Source: Chamaesiphon sp. 336R_metabinner_41
GTDB taxonomy: Bacteria > Cyanobacteriota > Cyanobacteriia > Cyanobacteriales > Chamaesiphonaceae
Direction: 5' to 3'
DNA length: 35,105 nt
NCBI GenBank assembly: GCA_025359915.1
Contig: JANYDE010000043.1
Span: forward strand, 1 to 35,105
How positions within the stretch are numbered: position 1 is the stretch's first letter; every line of letters starts with the position of its first letter. The position numbers were made by a program, and so were the translations under genes. Under the pieces are notes generated by a model. That model was not told the origin of the DNA. It saw only the letters and a program-made list of their open reading frames with translations, and did no database searches. This document shows, in pieces, positions 17,813 through 26,289 of the stretch.

Positions 17813-19060
17813 TTATACATTTAAAATTTCTACCGTCGATGCAGGGACAATATAGCCGTGCTCTGAATGATGTGGAAAACTGCGCCCTAATGTTGGTGAC
17901 TCATTGATTTCAAACATCACTGCTTCCTTCACCCAATCAATTGTTTCTGTATTGTGACTTCCCACCCAAACAGACACTAAATATCGTTCGGGAATTAGTG
18001 GTGGTAATTGGATTGTGATATTGACTGAGTGCTGAGATCGATCGGCTGTGATATAATTTTCGGTAGTGGGAATTGCCTGCATAATACTCATCCCGATCGT
18101 ATTCAAAACTTCGATCGCTAGATGCGCGGATTTGTGTTGTGATAAAGATTCTAAACAGACATTTACTTCTAATTTTATGTCTGGCTGTTTGCCGTGGAGA
18201 TTGATACCGATCTCAGTAATTATCAAGCTGCTAGTTACTTTATCTGACGATCTTTTCCAGGTGGCTGCTCGATCTTGAGAGCTTTCGAGATCGTAAGTTG
18301 CAATGCAATTGCTGATGCTGCCACTACAAACTACCTTACCTTGTTTTAATACCAGTCCTGATGAACAGAGGGTATTAATTGCTGCCATATTGTGACTGAC
18401 AAACAAAATTGTCCGTCCTTCTCCGGCAACACTTTTCATCTTACCCAAACATTTTTTTTGAAACTGGGCATCTCCAACGGCTAAGACTTCATCTACGATC
18501 AAAATTTCAGGTTCTAGATGTGCAGCAACTGCAAACGCCAGCCGTACATACATGCCCGAAGAATAACGTTTTACTGGTGTATCTAAAAACTTGATCACCT
18601 CAGCAAATTCGACAATTTCATCGAATTTACGCTGAATTTCTAGTTTCCCCATCCCCAAAACAGCCCCATTCAGAAAAATATTTTCTCGTCCAGTTAATTC
18701 AGGATGAAAACCTGTACCTACCTCCAATAAACTGGCAACTCGTCCTTTAATACGAATCGATCCTGTTGTTGGCTCAGTAATGCGACTCAGAACTTTTAAT
18801 AGTGTTGATTTCCCAGCTCCATTTCGACCGATAATACCAATTCGATCGCCTTGATTAATATCAAATGAAACATCATTTAATGCCCAAAATTCTTCAAGGT
18901 TAGTATCTGCATCTTTCACTTTTTTCTGTCGAAATGGATTGAGTAACTTCTTGGCACTATTAGCGATCGAATCTCGCAGTGTCGTGTATCCTTGCTGACG
19001 TTGATGTCCAATTGTATATTTTTTACTTAAATTTTCGACGCTAATGATAGGATCGGACAT
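17813..19060 (-). CDS. wzt: ABC transporter ATP-binding protein Wzt, with C-terminal glycan-binding domain
   Basis: The ATPase of a polysaccharide ABC exporter. Walker A is GRNGAGKST, the signature is YSSGMYVRLAFAVA and Walker B is ILIVDEVLAVGD, followed by the H-loop SHNM. After residue 245 there is a second domain rich in beta strands, like the Wzt C-terminal domain that recognises the finished or capped chain in other bacteria. The frame starts at 19075, but the ATG at 19060 gives the usual N-terminus (MSDPIISVENLSKKY). An extended N-terminal insert precedes the Walker A region, as in Wzt. Confidence 0.92.
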   Translation of the reverse strand: MSDPIISVENLSKKYTIGHQRQQGYTTLRDSIANSAKKLLNPFRQKKVKDADTNLEEFWALNDVSFDINQGDRIGIIGRNGAGKSTLLKVLSRITEPTTGSIRIKGRVASLLEVGTGFHPELTGRENIFLNGAVLGMGKLEIQRKFDEIVEFAEVIKFLDTPVKRYSSGMYVRLAFAVAAHLEPEILIVDEVLAVGDAQFQKKCLGKMKSVAGEGRTILFVSHNMAAINTLCSSGLVLKQGKVVCSGSISNCIATYDLESSQDRAATWKRSSDKVTSSLIITEIGINLHGKQPDIKLEVNVCLESLSQHKSAHLAIEVLNTIGMSIMQAIPTTENYITADRSQHSVNITIQLPPLIPERYLVSVWVGSHNTETIDWVKEAVMFEINESPTLGRSFPHHSEHGYIVPASTVEILNV

Positions 19061-19072
19061 AAAGGACTGAAT

Positions 19073-19106
19073 CAATTAATAATTAATAATTAATAGTTAA
19101 TAATTA
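19073..19106. repeat. AT-only heptamer array between wzm and wzt
   Basis: A degenerate array of AATTAAT-type 7-bp units lies in the gap between the two transporter genes. Confidence 0.7.
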
Positions 19107-19148
19107 GGATGTTGAGATGGAGATTTAATACCCTGTTTTTCGTTAAAA

Positions 19149-19991
19149 TTAAATGACATCAGCGAATGTCCGTTCTGTTTTTCGGAAGTGAAAAATTCCC
19201 GTAATTAACAGTAAAAATACTAGCCCCAATGATAGTAGGAAGCCTGGTAAATACAGGGTTGTTTCTCCGCCTAAAATTGACCATCGAAATCCATCAATCA
19301 CACCAACCATTGGATTGAGAGCATAAATAAATCGCCACTGACTGGGAATAATATTGCTACTAAATCCAACGGGCGAAATGTATAAACCTAATTGCACGAT
19401 AAACGGCACAACAAATCGAAAGTCTCGATATTTAACAGTCAATGCTGCCAACCATAAACCAGCTCCAATTGAAGCTGCACAGGCGATCGATATAAACACT
19501 GGTAACACCAAGATCCGCCAACTAGGAACGTAGTTGTAATAAGCCATCAGCCCTAATAAAATGATTCCCGAAATCATGAAATCTACAAAACTAACTACGA
19601 TTGCACTCAAGGGGACAATCAAGCGGGGAAAGTAAACTTTGGAAATTAAATTGGAGTTGCTAATCAAGCTATTACTACACTCCGATAGCGAATTAGCAAA
19701 AAATTGCCAAGGTAGCATCGCCGAGAAAACTAAAATCGGATAAGGGACACCTGCTGATGGCAGCTTTGCTAAATTGCCAAACACGATGGTAAATACCACC
19801 ATTGTCAAAAATGGTCGAATTAATGCCCAGGCAATACCGATTTCAGTTTGCTTATAGCGGACTAAGATATCACGCCATGCTAGGAAGTAAAATAACTCAC
19901 GGTATCGCCACAGATCTTTCCAGTATTGTTGCTCGGTTTTTCCGGCTGCGATAATCAGGATGGGCTGAGAGTCTGTTGTTTTTGGATCCAC
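19149..19991 (-). CDS. wzm: ABC transporter permease Wzm
   Basis: An inner-membrane permease of the ABC-2 type that exports polysaccharide with Wzt. The N-terminal amphipathic region (DLWRYRELFYFLAWRDILVRYKQT) and the following IGIAWALIRPFLTMVVFT helix are characteristic. Five to six further hydrophobic segments follow, including GLYISPVGFSSNIIP and the ending FHFRKTERTFADVI. At 280 residues it has family size. It is the first complete gene of the minus-strand locus. A 3' remnant of an epimerase gene lies 50 bp upstream. Confidence 0.93.
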   Translation of the reverse strand: MDPKTTDSQPILIIAAGKTEQQYWKDLWRYRELFYFLAWRDILVRYKQTEIGIAWALIRPFLTMVVFTIVFGNLAKLPSAGVPYPILVFSAMLPWQFFANSLSECSNSLISNSNLISKVYFPRLIVPLSAIVVSFVDFMISGIILLGLMAYYNYVPSWRILVLPVFISIACAASIGAGLWLAALTVKYRDFRFVVPFIVQLGLYISPVGFSSNIIPSQWRFIYALNPMVGVIDGFRWSILGGETTLYLPGFLLSLGLVFLLLITGIFHFRKTERTFADVI

Positions 19992-20041
19992 GATCTTTAC
20001 TCTCTATATTTTTGCTGAAAATGACGAGCTTGATGCCAATT

Positions 20042-20146
20042 TCAGGCATATTTAATGATCGTAATTGTATCTGGATATTGTGGTTCCCAACCTAATATTT
20101 TCCTTACTTTTTGACTACTCCCAATCAAGATCGCTGAATCGCTTCT
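20042..20146 (-). pseudogene. 3' remnant of a GalE-like nucleotide-sugar epimerase
   Basis: On the minus strand a short frame ends in TGA at 20042-20044. It encodes SAILIGSSQKVRKILGWE, then PQYPDTITIIKYA. This is very like the C-terminus of UDP-glucose 4-epimerases, where a PxxL(V/I)ASS..A...LGW.P.Y block precedes a final helix. No start codon or upstream epimerase domain exists, because the TPR gene ends at 20181. About 30 residues are a small sample, so this rests on pattern recognition. It suggests the sugar locus once began with an epimerase gene. Confidence 0.5.
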
Positions 20147-20180
20147 ACTTTTGTGACATTTATTTCTGGGGTGGGAAGTA

Positions 20181-21764
20181 TTAGGCTTGCATTTTGGTTA
20201 ATAAAGCTTGCGTCAGGGGGCTATCTGACAATCGATCTACTTCGTCAGCATTCACGACTTTCTGGAGAAAACCCAGAAAATTCACTCGAACTTTCTGAGT
20301 CTTCGGATGATCGATCCCAAAATGTTTTACTCTAATTTCTATCGATCGATTATATAGTAATTCTGCCTCACGATACCGCTTCATTGCTTGATAGAGAAAG
20401 GCTAAATTAGTGAGACTTGTAGCAGTTTGAATTCGATCTACCCCAAAGTGCTGCTCCCTGATTGCTAATGATTGAGTGTATAGTCCTTCTGCCTCGCTGT
20501 ATCGTTCCAATTTATAATATAAACTCCCCAAATTATTTAAGCTTTGAGCAGTATGAAGATGATGCTCACCTAGCTGGTGTGTTCTCGTTGCTAGAGCGCG
20601 AACATATAACAATTCTGCCGCATCATAGCGTTTGGTTTTGGAATAGAGTACCGCTAAATTATTCAGTCCTTGAGTCGTATTTGGATGACTCTGTCCTAAC
20701 TGTTGTTCATAGATATTCAGTGCCCGAAGATACAATGGTTCTGCCTCTGGATATTCTTCGATCCGATAGTGCAAACTCGCCAAATTGTTTAGTCCCTGCG
20801 CTGTATAGGGATGATCTTTTCCCAACTGTCGATCGTAAATTTCTAGCGCGCGGATTAATTGAAATCGAGCGTCGGGAAATCTGCCCATCTGATAGTACAA
20901 ATTCGCCAAATTGTTTAGTCCCTGCGCTGTATACACCTGACTGGATCCCAACTCCTGTTTGCAGATCCCGACAGCGCGAACATATAGCAGTTCTGCTTCC
21001 TCATATCGTTGGAGTAATTGATATAAACTGCCAAGATTGTTGAGGCTGGGAATAATATCTACATGACTGGGACCTAATTCTTGATCGTTAATTTTGAGTG
21101 CGCTAGTATACAGAGATTCGGCATCATTGTATCGTTTCATCTCAACATACAAATCAGCCAAATGGTTAATACTTCCTACCATCTCTAAATGTTCTGCACC
21201 TACTTTGTGTTCATAAATTTTGAGTGCGCGAATATTCAGATCTTCGGCGCGTTGATAGAACTTTTGCTCTGAAGAATCAAATTGCCCCATCGCGATATAT
21301 AGCTTGGCAAGATCTTGCAAGCTCTGAGCAGTGTCAAGATGATTTCCGCCTAATTTTTGTTCGTAGATAGCCTGAGAGCTTAAGTACAAAGGCTCCGCCT
21401 CTACATATCGTCCCATCACTAAATATAGCTTTGCCAAATGATTCAAGCTTTGTGCAGTATCAATATGGTTTACGCCTAATTTTTGAACGCAAATATCATG
21501 AGATCGAATATACAAAGGCTCCGCTTCTGTATATCTTCCCATTGCCGTATACAATTGAGCCAGACTGTAGAGACGATGAGCGGTATGTAAATGATTGCTG
21601 CCTAGTCGCTCTTCCGTGGACAATAAAGATCGAGTATAAAATGTTTCCGCCTCTGTATATCTTCCCATCGATTCATACAAAATTCCCAGTTGACTGGAAT
21701 TACCAATATTTCGATGAGATGGCAATAATTGTAACTGAAGAGTGGAATTCGGAACCTCGTTCAT
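20181..21764 (-). CDS. TPR-repeat protein (kinesin-light-chain type)
   Basis: 527 residues, almost entirely made of about 11 tandem 42-residue units. Each has the pattern LNNLA.LY..M.RY.EAE.LY.RAL.I....LG..H, as in the TPR_10/TPR_12 class. The fourth unit has a small insertion (FDSSEQKFYQRAEDLN). There is no signal peptide, membrane segment or partner domain such as an NB-ARC or CHAT. It is therefore probably a cytoplasmic protein-binding scaffold with unknown partners. It lies upstream of the sugar locus on the same strand but is separated by the epimerase remnant. Confidence 0.9.
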   Translation of the reverse strand: MNEVPNSTLQLQLLPSHRNIGNSSQLGILYESMGRYTEAETFYTRSLLSTEERLGSNHLHTAHRLYSLAQLYTAMGRYTEAEPLYIRSHDICVQKLGVNHIDTAQSLNHLAKLYLVMGRYVEAEPLYLSSQAIYEQKLGGNHLDTAQSLQDLAKLYIAMGQFDSSEQKFYQRAEDLNIRALKIYEHKVGAEHLEMVGSINHLADLYVEMKRYNDAESLYTSALKINDQELGPSHVDIIPSLNNLGSLYQLLQRYEEAELLYVRAVGICKQELGSSQVYTAQGLNNLANLYYQMGRFPDARFQLIRALEIYDRQLGKDHPYTAQGLNNLASLHYRIEEYPEAEPLYLRALNIYEQQLGQSHPNTTQGLNNLAVLYSKTKRYDAAELLYVRALATRTHQLGEHHLHTAQSLNNLGSLYYKLERYSEAEGLYTQSLAIREQHFGVDRIQTATSLTNLAFLYQAMKRYREAELLYNRSIEIRVKHFGIDHPKTQKVRVNFLGFLQKVVNADEVDRLSDSPLTQALLTKMQA

Positions 21765-21920
21765 GCAAACACTGGAATTTTGACCGCGATCTTACTATAT
21801 TCGATCGACTTTCGATCGTCTAGTTAATACAAGTAAAAATACTGGATTACTTCAAAATACATCACAATTTTCCGCAGATTTTACTGAGATTAAAGCATGT
21901 CAATGATTAAATATTACATC

Positions 21921-21940
21921 GAGATCGGTATCCCGATCTC
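21921..21940. terminator. Perfect hairpin downstream of the 21985 gene
   Basis: Stem GAGATCGG / CCGATCTC with loop TATC. It is placed to end transcription of the minus-strand gene whose stop is at 21985, but lacks a good T tract on that strand. Confidence 0.45.
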
Positions 21941-21984
21941 TTCCCAAAAACTACCTACGGAAATATTTCAAGCCAGTTGACTGG

Positions 21985-22974
21985 TTATTCGTCGGTGGCT
22001 GCCTGCTTTTTAAATTTAGCGGCAGGTTGGCTGCTAGAATTGCGGTTTTGATTATTAGTTGCTGAAAGCGATTTCTTGCGAGGCTTTTTCCGGGGAGTTG
22101 TCTCTTCAGTTGTTGTCGTGCTAGGTAATGCTTGTAAAACTTGAATCTTTTCCTGATAGATAACTTTGCTATCCTTGCGAATCACCAATCGGTTGGCCGC
22201 GATCGTATAATTAGTATCACCGTTGTCTGCTGAGAACTGGGTGCGATCGTAATAACGCAATCTCAGTGTAATGCCCTGACTTCCATCTTTGGACATGCCG
22301 ACATAATGAGTGGGATTCTTGGTACCGCAAATGTACAGAAAATAACTTTTAGAAGTTGCTCGATAGAGAATTTTGGTATTGTCTGGGCAAACCGAGATAT
22401 TTTCAATATTATCGTCGGCAGTGATATTCGTCGATCTAGTCGGGACGATTGATGTCTTTGCAGGTTTGACGGTAATATTATTTCTATCGCCGCTAGGCGA
22501 CGCGCTGGCGCGATCTACAACTGCAAAGTTGCGAAATTTAGCCGTCGCACTAATGCCACCACTCAGCGCAATTTGCAACAGCGCAATTTGAGTTAAATTC
22601 GTGGGTATTTTGCTAAAGACAAAACTTGCCTTAAACGGAATGTTTTCAATTAGTTCGGTTTTAATTGAGTTGTTTTCACTAGTTCGGTTTGCTAGTCGCA
22701 GACTAGTCGGGTAATATTCATTACCTTCCGCATCGACGATTTTAATACTATTACCATTGAGATCGACAGATCGATCGCTACTTTTGCTAGTTAAGATTGC
22801 TTGGCAAACTAGATCTTGCAATTTTCGACTACAATCTTGAACTACGACTTTGATTCGATCGTCTTCATAACTTTTGATCGTCCCAGGTATCGCTTGTGCT
22901 ACCAATTGGGATGGCAACAGGCAGATGCTTAGGAGTCCCAACAAACCCATTTTGATGATCGAATTGTTAGTCAT
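21985..22974 (-). CDS. Unknown exported protein
   Basis: About 329 residues from the ATG at 22974. The frame itself is open from 22995. The N-terminus is a signal peptide: basic start, core IIKMGLLGLLSICLLPS, and likely cleavage after VAQA. The middle is beta-rich, with an LQIALSGGISATAKFRNF segment. Two pairs of cysteines (VQDCSRKLQDLVCQ and VCPDNTKI..LYICG) may form disulfides. The C-terminal 50 residues are basic and low-complexity (RKKPRKK), possibly for binding polyanions. I do not recognise the family. Confidence 0.7.
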   Translation of the reverse strand: MTNNSIIKMGLLGLLSICLLPSQLVAQAIPGTIKSYEDDRIKVVVQDCSRKLQDLVCQAILTSKSSDRSVDLNGNSIKIVDAEGNEYYPTSLRLANRTSENNSIKTELIENIPFKASFVFSKIPTNLTQIALLQIALSGGISATAKFRNFAVVDRASASPSGDRNNITVKPAKTSIVPTRSTNITADDNIENISVCPDNTKILYRATSKSYFLYICGTKNPTHYVGMSKDGSQGITLRLRYYDRTQFSADNGDTNYTIAANRLVIRKDSKVIYQEKIQVLQALPSTTTTEETTPRKKPRKKSLSATNNQNRNSSSQPAAKFKKQAATDE

Positions 22975-23107
22975 AAGATATACTGGTAGATGCACACTGC
23001 TTTTGGAGGTATCATATCACGATCGATCTAAATAATCGCGATTAGCTAGGGAGAAAGTTTTCAGCTTTTGGTTGTATTGGATATCACAATCAATCGATCT
23101 GTATTAA

Positions 23108-23135
23108 TTACCTATTACTTATTACCTATTACTCA
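23108..23135. repeat. Heptamer array, unit TTACCTA/TTACTTA
   Basis: Four exact 7-bp steps with small variations, 17 bp before the 3' end of the gene that stops at 23152. Confidence 0.8.
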
Positions 23136-23151
23136 TTCAAAGATCCAATCT

Positions 23152-23502
23152 CTAGCTAAATTGTTCCATGAATCGATCGACATCCTCGATGATTCGCGTC
23201 AGTTCAGCTTCACTACTGACGCGAATCCGGTCATCTCTTAATGTAATCAATACCTTGGCGACGAAGGGATTTGCCCAGATATTGGGGTTGCAGAATATCT
23301 CTAAGAACACATCTCCTGTATACTGATACTCGATCGGCTTTGATTGCTTAGGTTTGCCCCCGCCTCCAGATATTTCGGCTGTTTTGGCTTTGAGCACTTG
23401 GACGATCTCGTTGAGCTTTGCTTTCAATTCTGTTGCGGCTGTGGGTGTAAATCCACAGGATACCGAACCACCAGCTAAGTTGAACACCAGTTGAGCTGCC
23501 AT
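23152..23502 (-). CDS. Unknown small protein
   Basis: 116 residues, soluble, with no signal peptide. A helical N-terminal half (AATELKAKLNEIVQVLKAKT) is followed by a Gly/Lys linker (GGGGKPKQSK). A beta-rich part (YQYTGDVFLEIFCNP, KVLITLRDDRIRVSS) and a C-terminal helix (IIEDVDRFMEQF) follow. The start is the ATG at 23502. It is not clearly linked to a neighbour. I cannot name it. Confidence 0.6.
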   Translation of the reverse strand: MAAQLVFNLAGGSVSCGFTPTAATELKAKLNEIVQVLKAKTAEISGGGGKPKQSKPIEYQYTGDVFLEIFCNPNIWANPFVAKVLITLRDDRIRVSSEAELTRIIEDVDRFMEQFS

Positions 23503-23620
23503 AATTTCGATCTAGATATTTGTTTGCGACCTTCTGATTTTACTGCTTATTCGTCCCAGACTATCCTCACAGCTCCAATTTCACTGACAGATTTTCCAAG
23601 TAAGGTGTTGGAATTACGCT

Positions 23621-23653
23621 AAATCCCCGACTTCTTCGAGAAGTCGGGGATTT
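23621..23653. repeat. 15-bp perfect hairpin (repeat type, possible terminator)
   Basis: The arm AAATCCCCGACTTCT and its exact complement flank a TCG loop. This hairpin type is widely scattered in cyanobacterial genomes. It lies in the 298-bp gap between the 116-residue gene and the ParB-like gene, where I see no coding sequence. Confidence 0.75.
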
Positions 23654-23800
23654 GTCTTCTAGTACGCGCGAAGTATAGCTTCTTGATCCACGAAGTCCAG
23701 TATTTAGAAGTTTGCAGTATACTCACATCTTGCACCAATATATAATTACTGTTTTTGATATTAGCTCAAATGCTGATTGTGAGCGTTTTCAACATCGATT

Positions 23801-24643
23801 TTATTTTAACTTATCAATAATTTTCTGAGTTGTTGTAGCTCCTAATCCCTTGACTTTTGCCGTAACAATTTCCCATGTCTCAAACTTTTGTTGGGGCTGA
23901 TTATTTCGAGTGTCAATAATGTTTGCAGCTAATTTTTCGGCATTAGATATCTTTGAATGTTTCATTTTCAGAGTGAGCGGATCTAGATCGAGGGTATTGA
24001 TTAGATTGAGAGTATTAGCTTCTTTGCTAAGAATGGAATTCGTTTCAGCAGGAAGATCGGGTTGAATTATTTCATCCTGCTCGACTTCTTTTTTCGGTAA
24101 TTTGGGAGCGGTTATGATAGGAATAGGTGGTGGTAAAATACTTTCATCTTCATGTTTCCTGCTTACTATCGTTGAATTGTTTGCTGAAGTAACAAGTGTA
24201 TCTAGAAGCTGTTTTTGGATGGCAAGTTGGTCTACAAGTGGTTGAATTTGCTGAGAGAGCGTAGTTAATAGTGGTGGCAATAATTGTTCGATAATTGCAT
24301 GAATAGACTCCGACAATGGAACTGGAGTAGGCAATTTTGCGTCGGTTAGCAATCCTAGTTGTTCGATTGCCGATTGCTGGACATTAGCTCCTATCACAAA
24401 AGCATTAACCATTTCCGCCTTGCTGCTGTTTTTTTCCTTTGCCTTTACCACTGCATAATATTCTCGATGTCCATCGAAAACCGTATATTTCTCGATACCA
24501 CTTGCTTTGAGAATTAATGGACGAAGTAAACCATCAGTTGCTAAAATCAAATCTGCTAATTGCGCTAAGTCTGCTTCGGCAAAACTCGATCTAGGTAAAT
24601 CCGAGCTAATACTATTAACATCGATAAAAAAGCATTTAATCAT
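23801..24643 (-). CDS. ParB-like protein
   Basis: 280 residues. The N-terminal part (about 1-100) resembles a ParB/sulfiredoxin-type domain: LADLILATDGLLRPLILK then YTVFDGHREYYAVVKAKE, where normal ParB has a GERR-like motif. The middle is a Pro-rich linker. The C-terminus ends VKGLGATTTQKIIDKL, similar to a helix-hairpin-helix. There is no recognisable ParB helix-turn-helix, so specific parS binding is doubtful. It starts with a TAATG overlap at the parA stop, the usual parA-parB coupling. Because that parA is broken, this gene may be expressed poorly or may have become independent. Confidence 0.65.
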   Translation of the reverse strand: MIKCFFIDVNSISSDLPRSSFAEADLAQLADLILATDGLLRPLILKASGIEKYTVFDGHREYYAVVKAKEKNSSKAEMVNAFVIGANVQQSAIEQLGLLTDAKLPTPVPLSESIHAIIEQLLPPLLTTLSQQIQPLVDQLAIQKQLLDTLVTSANNSTIVSRKHEDESILPPPIPIITAPKLPKKEVEQDEIIQPDLPAETNSILSKEANTLNLINTLDLDPLTLKMKHSKISNAEKLAANIIDTRNNQPQQKFETWEIVTAKVKGLGATTTQKIIDKLK

Positions 24644-25479
24644 TATTTTAATCCAATTCTGGTTAAGACTTCATTCGCCAAAACTTCAAATTCCATCGCG
24701 GAAGTTTGCGCCGCATTATTTACCTCATCGGCATATTTGAAGATAGATTTGGGATCTGGATATTCAACATCACCAACAATGATAGTTTTATTGAATGACT
24801 CGGACAATGCCGTGCGATCGTAAATCACTGATTCCATTAGTGGCATCTCATATCGCTTGCCAATTACCTCTCGTTGCTTAGGAAAAGTGTACTGGATAAA
24901 GCGGGCATTAGTAGATATTTTTGAGGCTAATACTCCGAGTAACTCAATTGGCTCTTTGCCGAATGTCGAACGGTTTTCATTAATGTCCTTGATGAAATTT
25001 TTAACTGTTGGTAAACCTTGATTAGCAAATGGTTTCAAATCAGAGGGGATAATCAGATAGTCGGCGGTAATTAGTGCGACTTCTGCATAAATATCGCGAG
25101 AGGGTGGTGTATCGATAATCACGATATCGTAACTATTATTGACGTGCTTGAGCTTGTTGAGTAATCTGGTGCGACTCGCCATCGCGGTTGTCAGATCGCT
25201 CTGCTTATCGATCAAATTAATATGTGCGGGAATTACGTCAATTTCTGGGTTGTTAAAATATTGAGAGGCTCGAACAATTTCATGGATAAAATTACTCTCA
25301 CCACTACTAAGGAGAGTGCAGATATTTCGATCGCGTAAATCGTCGTCTTCTTCAAATTGAAACTTAACTAAACCTGTTGCGAAGGTACTATTTGCCTGAG
25401 CATCGATATCGATTAAGAGTACTCGATAACCTCTTTTGCTCAGAGCCGCAGCCAGATTTGTCGAGACGGTAGTTTTACC
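24643..25479 (-). pseudogene. parA: parA-type ATPase, 5'-truncated
   Basis: The frame from 25479 reads NGKTTVSTNLAAALSKRGYR, then LLIDIDAQANST, and continues to the stop at 24643. The Walker A' and A regions, DTPPS (Walker B) and the C-terminal helices are those of a ParA/Soj ATPase. The protein lacks its first ~15 residues: the canonical KGGVGKT is reduced to GKTT. No ATG or GTG is available in frame upstream before a TGA about 65 bp away. The first usable start is a TTG at 25215, which would lose all of the P-loop. I therefore call it a pseudogene. It is joined directly to the restriction-domain fragment upstream. Confidence 0.7.
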
Positions 25480-25745
25480 ATTAAATAATTTTGGAGCTGA
25501 GAAACATGTTTGTCTAAATTCTTGCGTGGATTCTTGGCTTCAATTACTAACCCCACTGGTGAGGGGTTGTTCAATTTGAATGGCAATTTTTGGGTGAAAG
25601 CGAGAAAATCTAGTCGAATCTTCCCAAACTTTACTTCTTGGTGCCACGTGTCGGGAGAATAGCCTAATTTTGGGAGTAAGTAGTGAACGATCAGTTTGCT
25701 TTCAACTTCACTTTCATTTCGGCATAATTCGGGGTTGAAATTCAA
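25440..25745 (-). pseudogene. Fragment of a type I restriction enzyme N-terminal-domain (HSDR_N-like) protein
   Basis: About 90 residues resemble stand-alone HSDR_N proteins: RNESEVESKLIVHYLLPKLGY, then a PD-(D/E)xK-type site with D46, E69 and K71 (IRLDFLAF and LVIEAKNP), then NLDKHVSQLQNYL. The match stops there. The frame then overlaps parA in another reading frame and ends at 25440. The only start is a TTG preceded by a G-rich repeat, and no normal 5' end is seen. It therefore seems cut at the 3' end and probably also at the 5' end. Confidence 0.55.
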
Positions 25746-25838
25746 GAGGGGGAGGAGGGGTGATTGGGGCTACTGTGCATACACAAGTCGGCTAGACTTC
25801 GTTGTCGAGGGGCTTACCCCCCACAACCCCCTTATAAA

Positions 25839-25890
25839 GCGGATGCGCTTACTGTTCGGGTTCCTAGGGCACGTGTAGCGCACCAAGCAG
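25839..25890 (+). repeat. Dispersed repeat, element-free copy of the repeat around 33971-34092
   Basis: It starts GCGGATGCGC and ends AGCGCACCAAGCAG. The same ends flank the 73-bp element at 33984-34056 in reverse orientation. The middle part differs moderately. It lies in a G-rich, gene-free stretch (25746-25968). Confidence 0.65.
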
Positions 25891-25968
25891 GGGGGCTTTA
25901 CCCTCTCCCCGCATCTTCGGGCAGGGTTGGGGTGGGGTAGAAATCTATGCATCATCTCAAATAATGAA

Positions 25969-26289
25969 CTAACGGGTAACTCCTCGAACCACATAGCCTA
26001 GTACTAAACCCGTTGTAAATGTACCCGCTTTTCCCGATTGGAGAAAATCCGTCCAACCATTTTGAATATTACCCAGAATATTAACGTTTTGAAACTGGGC
26101 AATAACTAATCCGTGAGTGGTAGGATCTAATTTTCCAGATAGATTAGCACTAATATCGATCGTTGCTGAAGTCAATAATTCGATCGAGTGAGTGTCGATT
26201 GTCATAGTTAAGATGTTAGATAGCATATATTTAACTAGTACGGTGATTGTGCTTATTATGCCCATAATTGCGATCAGATCGATTGCCAT
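25969..26289 (-). CDS. Small membrane-anchored protein coupled to dacB
   Basis: 106 residues. A hydrophobic N-terminal segment (IDLIAIMGIISTITVLVKYML) could be a membrane anchor. The rest is polar with no motif I recognise, ending near GLVLGYVVRGVTR. The ATG overlaps the dacB TAA as TAATG, so translation is probably coupled to dacB. The function is unknown. A link to cell-wall metabolism rests on position alone. Confidence 0.6.
   Translation of the reverse strand: MAIDLIAIMGIISTITVLVKYMLSNILTMTIDTHSIELLTSATIDISANLSGKLDPTTHGLVIAQFQNVNILGNIQNGWTDFLQSGKAGTFTTGLVLGYVVRGVTR

Noticed and set aside
20462-21043. 193-codon plus-strand frame
   Set aside because: It is antisense to the TPR repeats, and its own periodicity is explained by the TPR coding strand.
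21899-21982. A 27-codon plus-strand frame starting at an ATG near 21899
   Set aside because: It is very short, overlaps a hairpin and has no ribosome-binding site or recognisable family.
25770-25994. Open frame in the G-rich stretch near the dacB partner gene
   Set aside because: It is built from G/C-rich dispersed repeat sequence, with no ribosome-binding site or family pattern.
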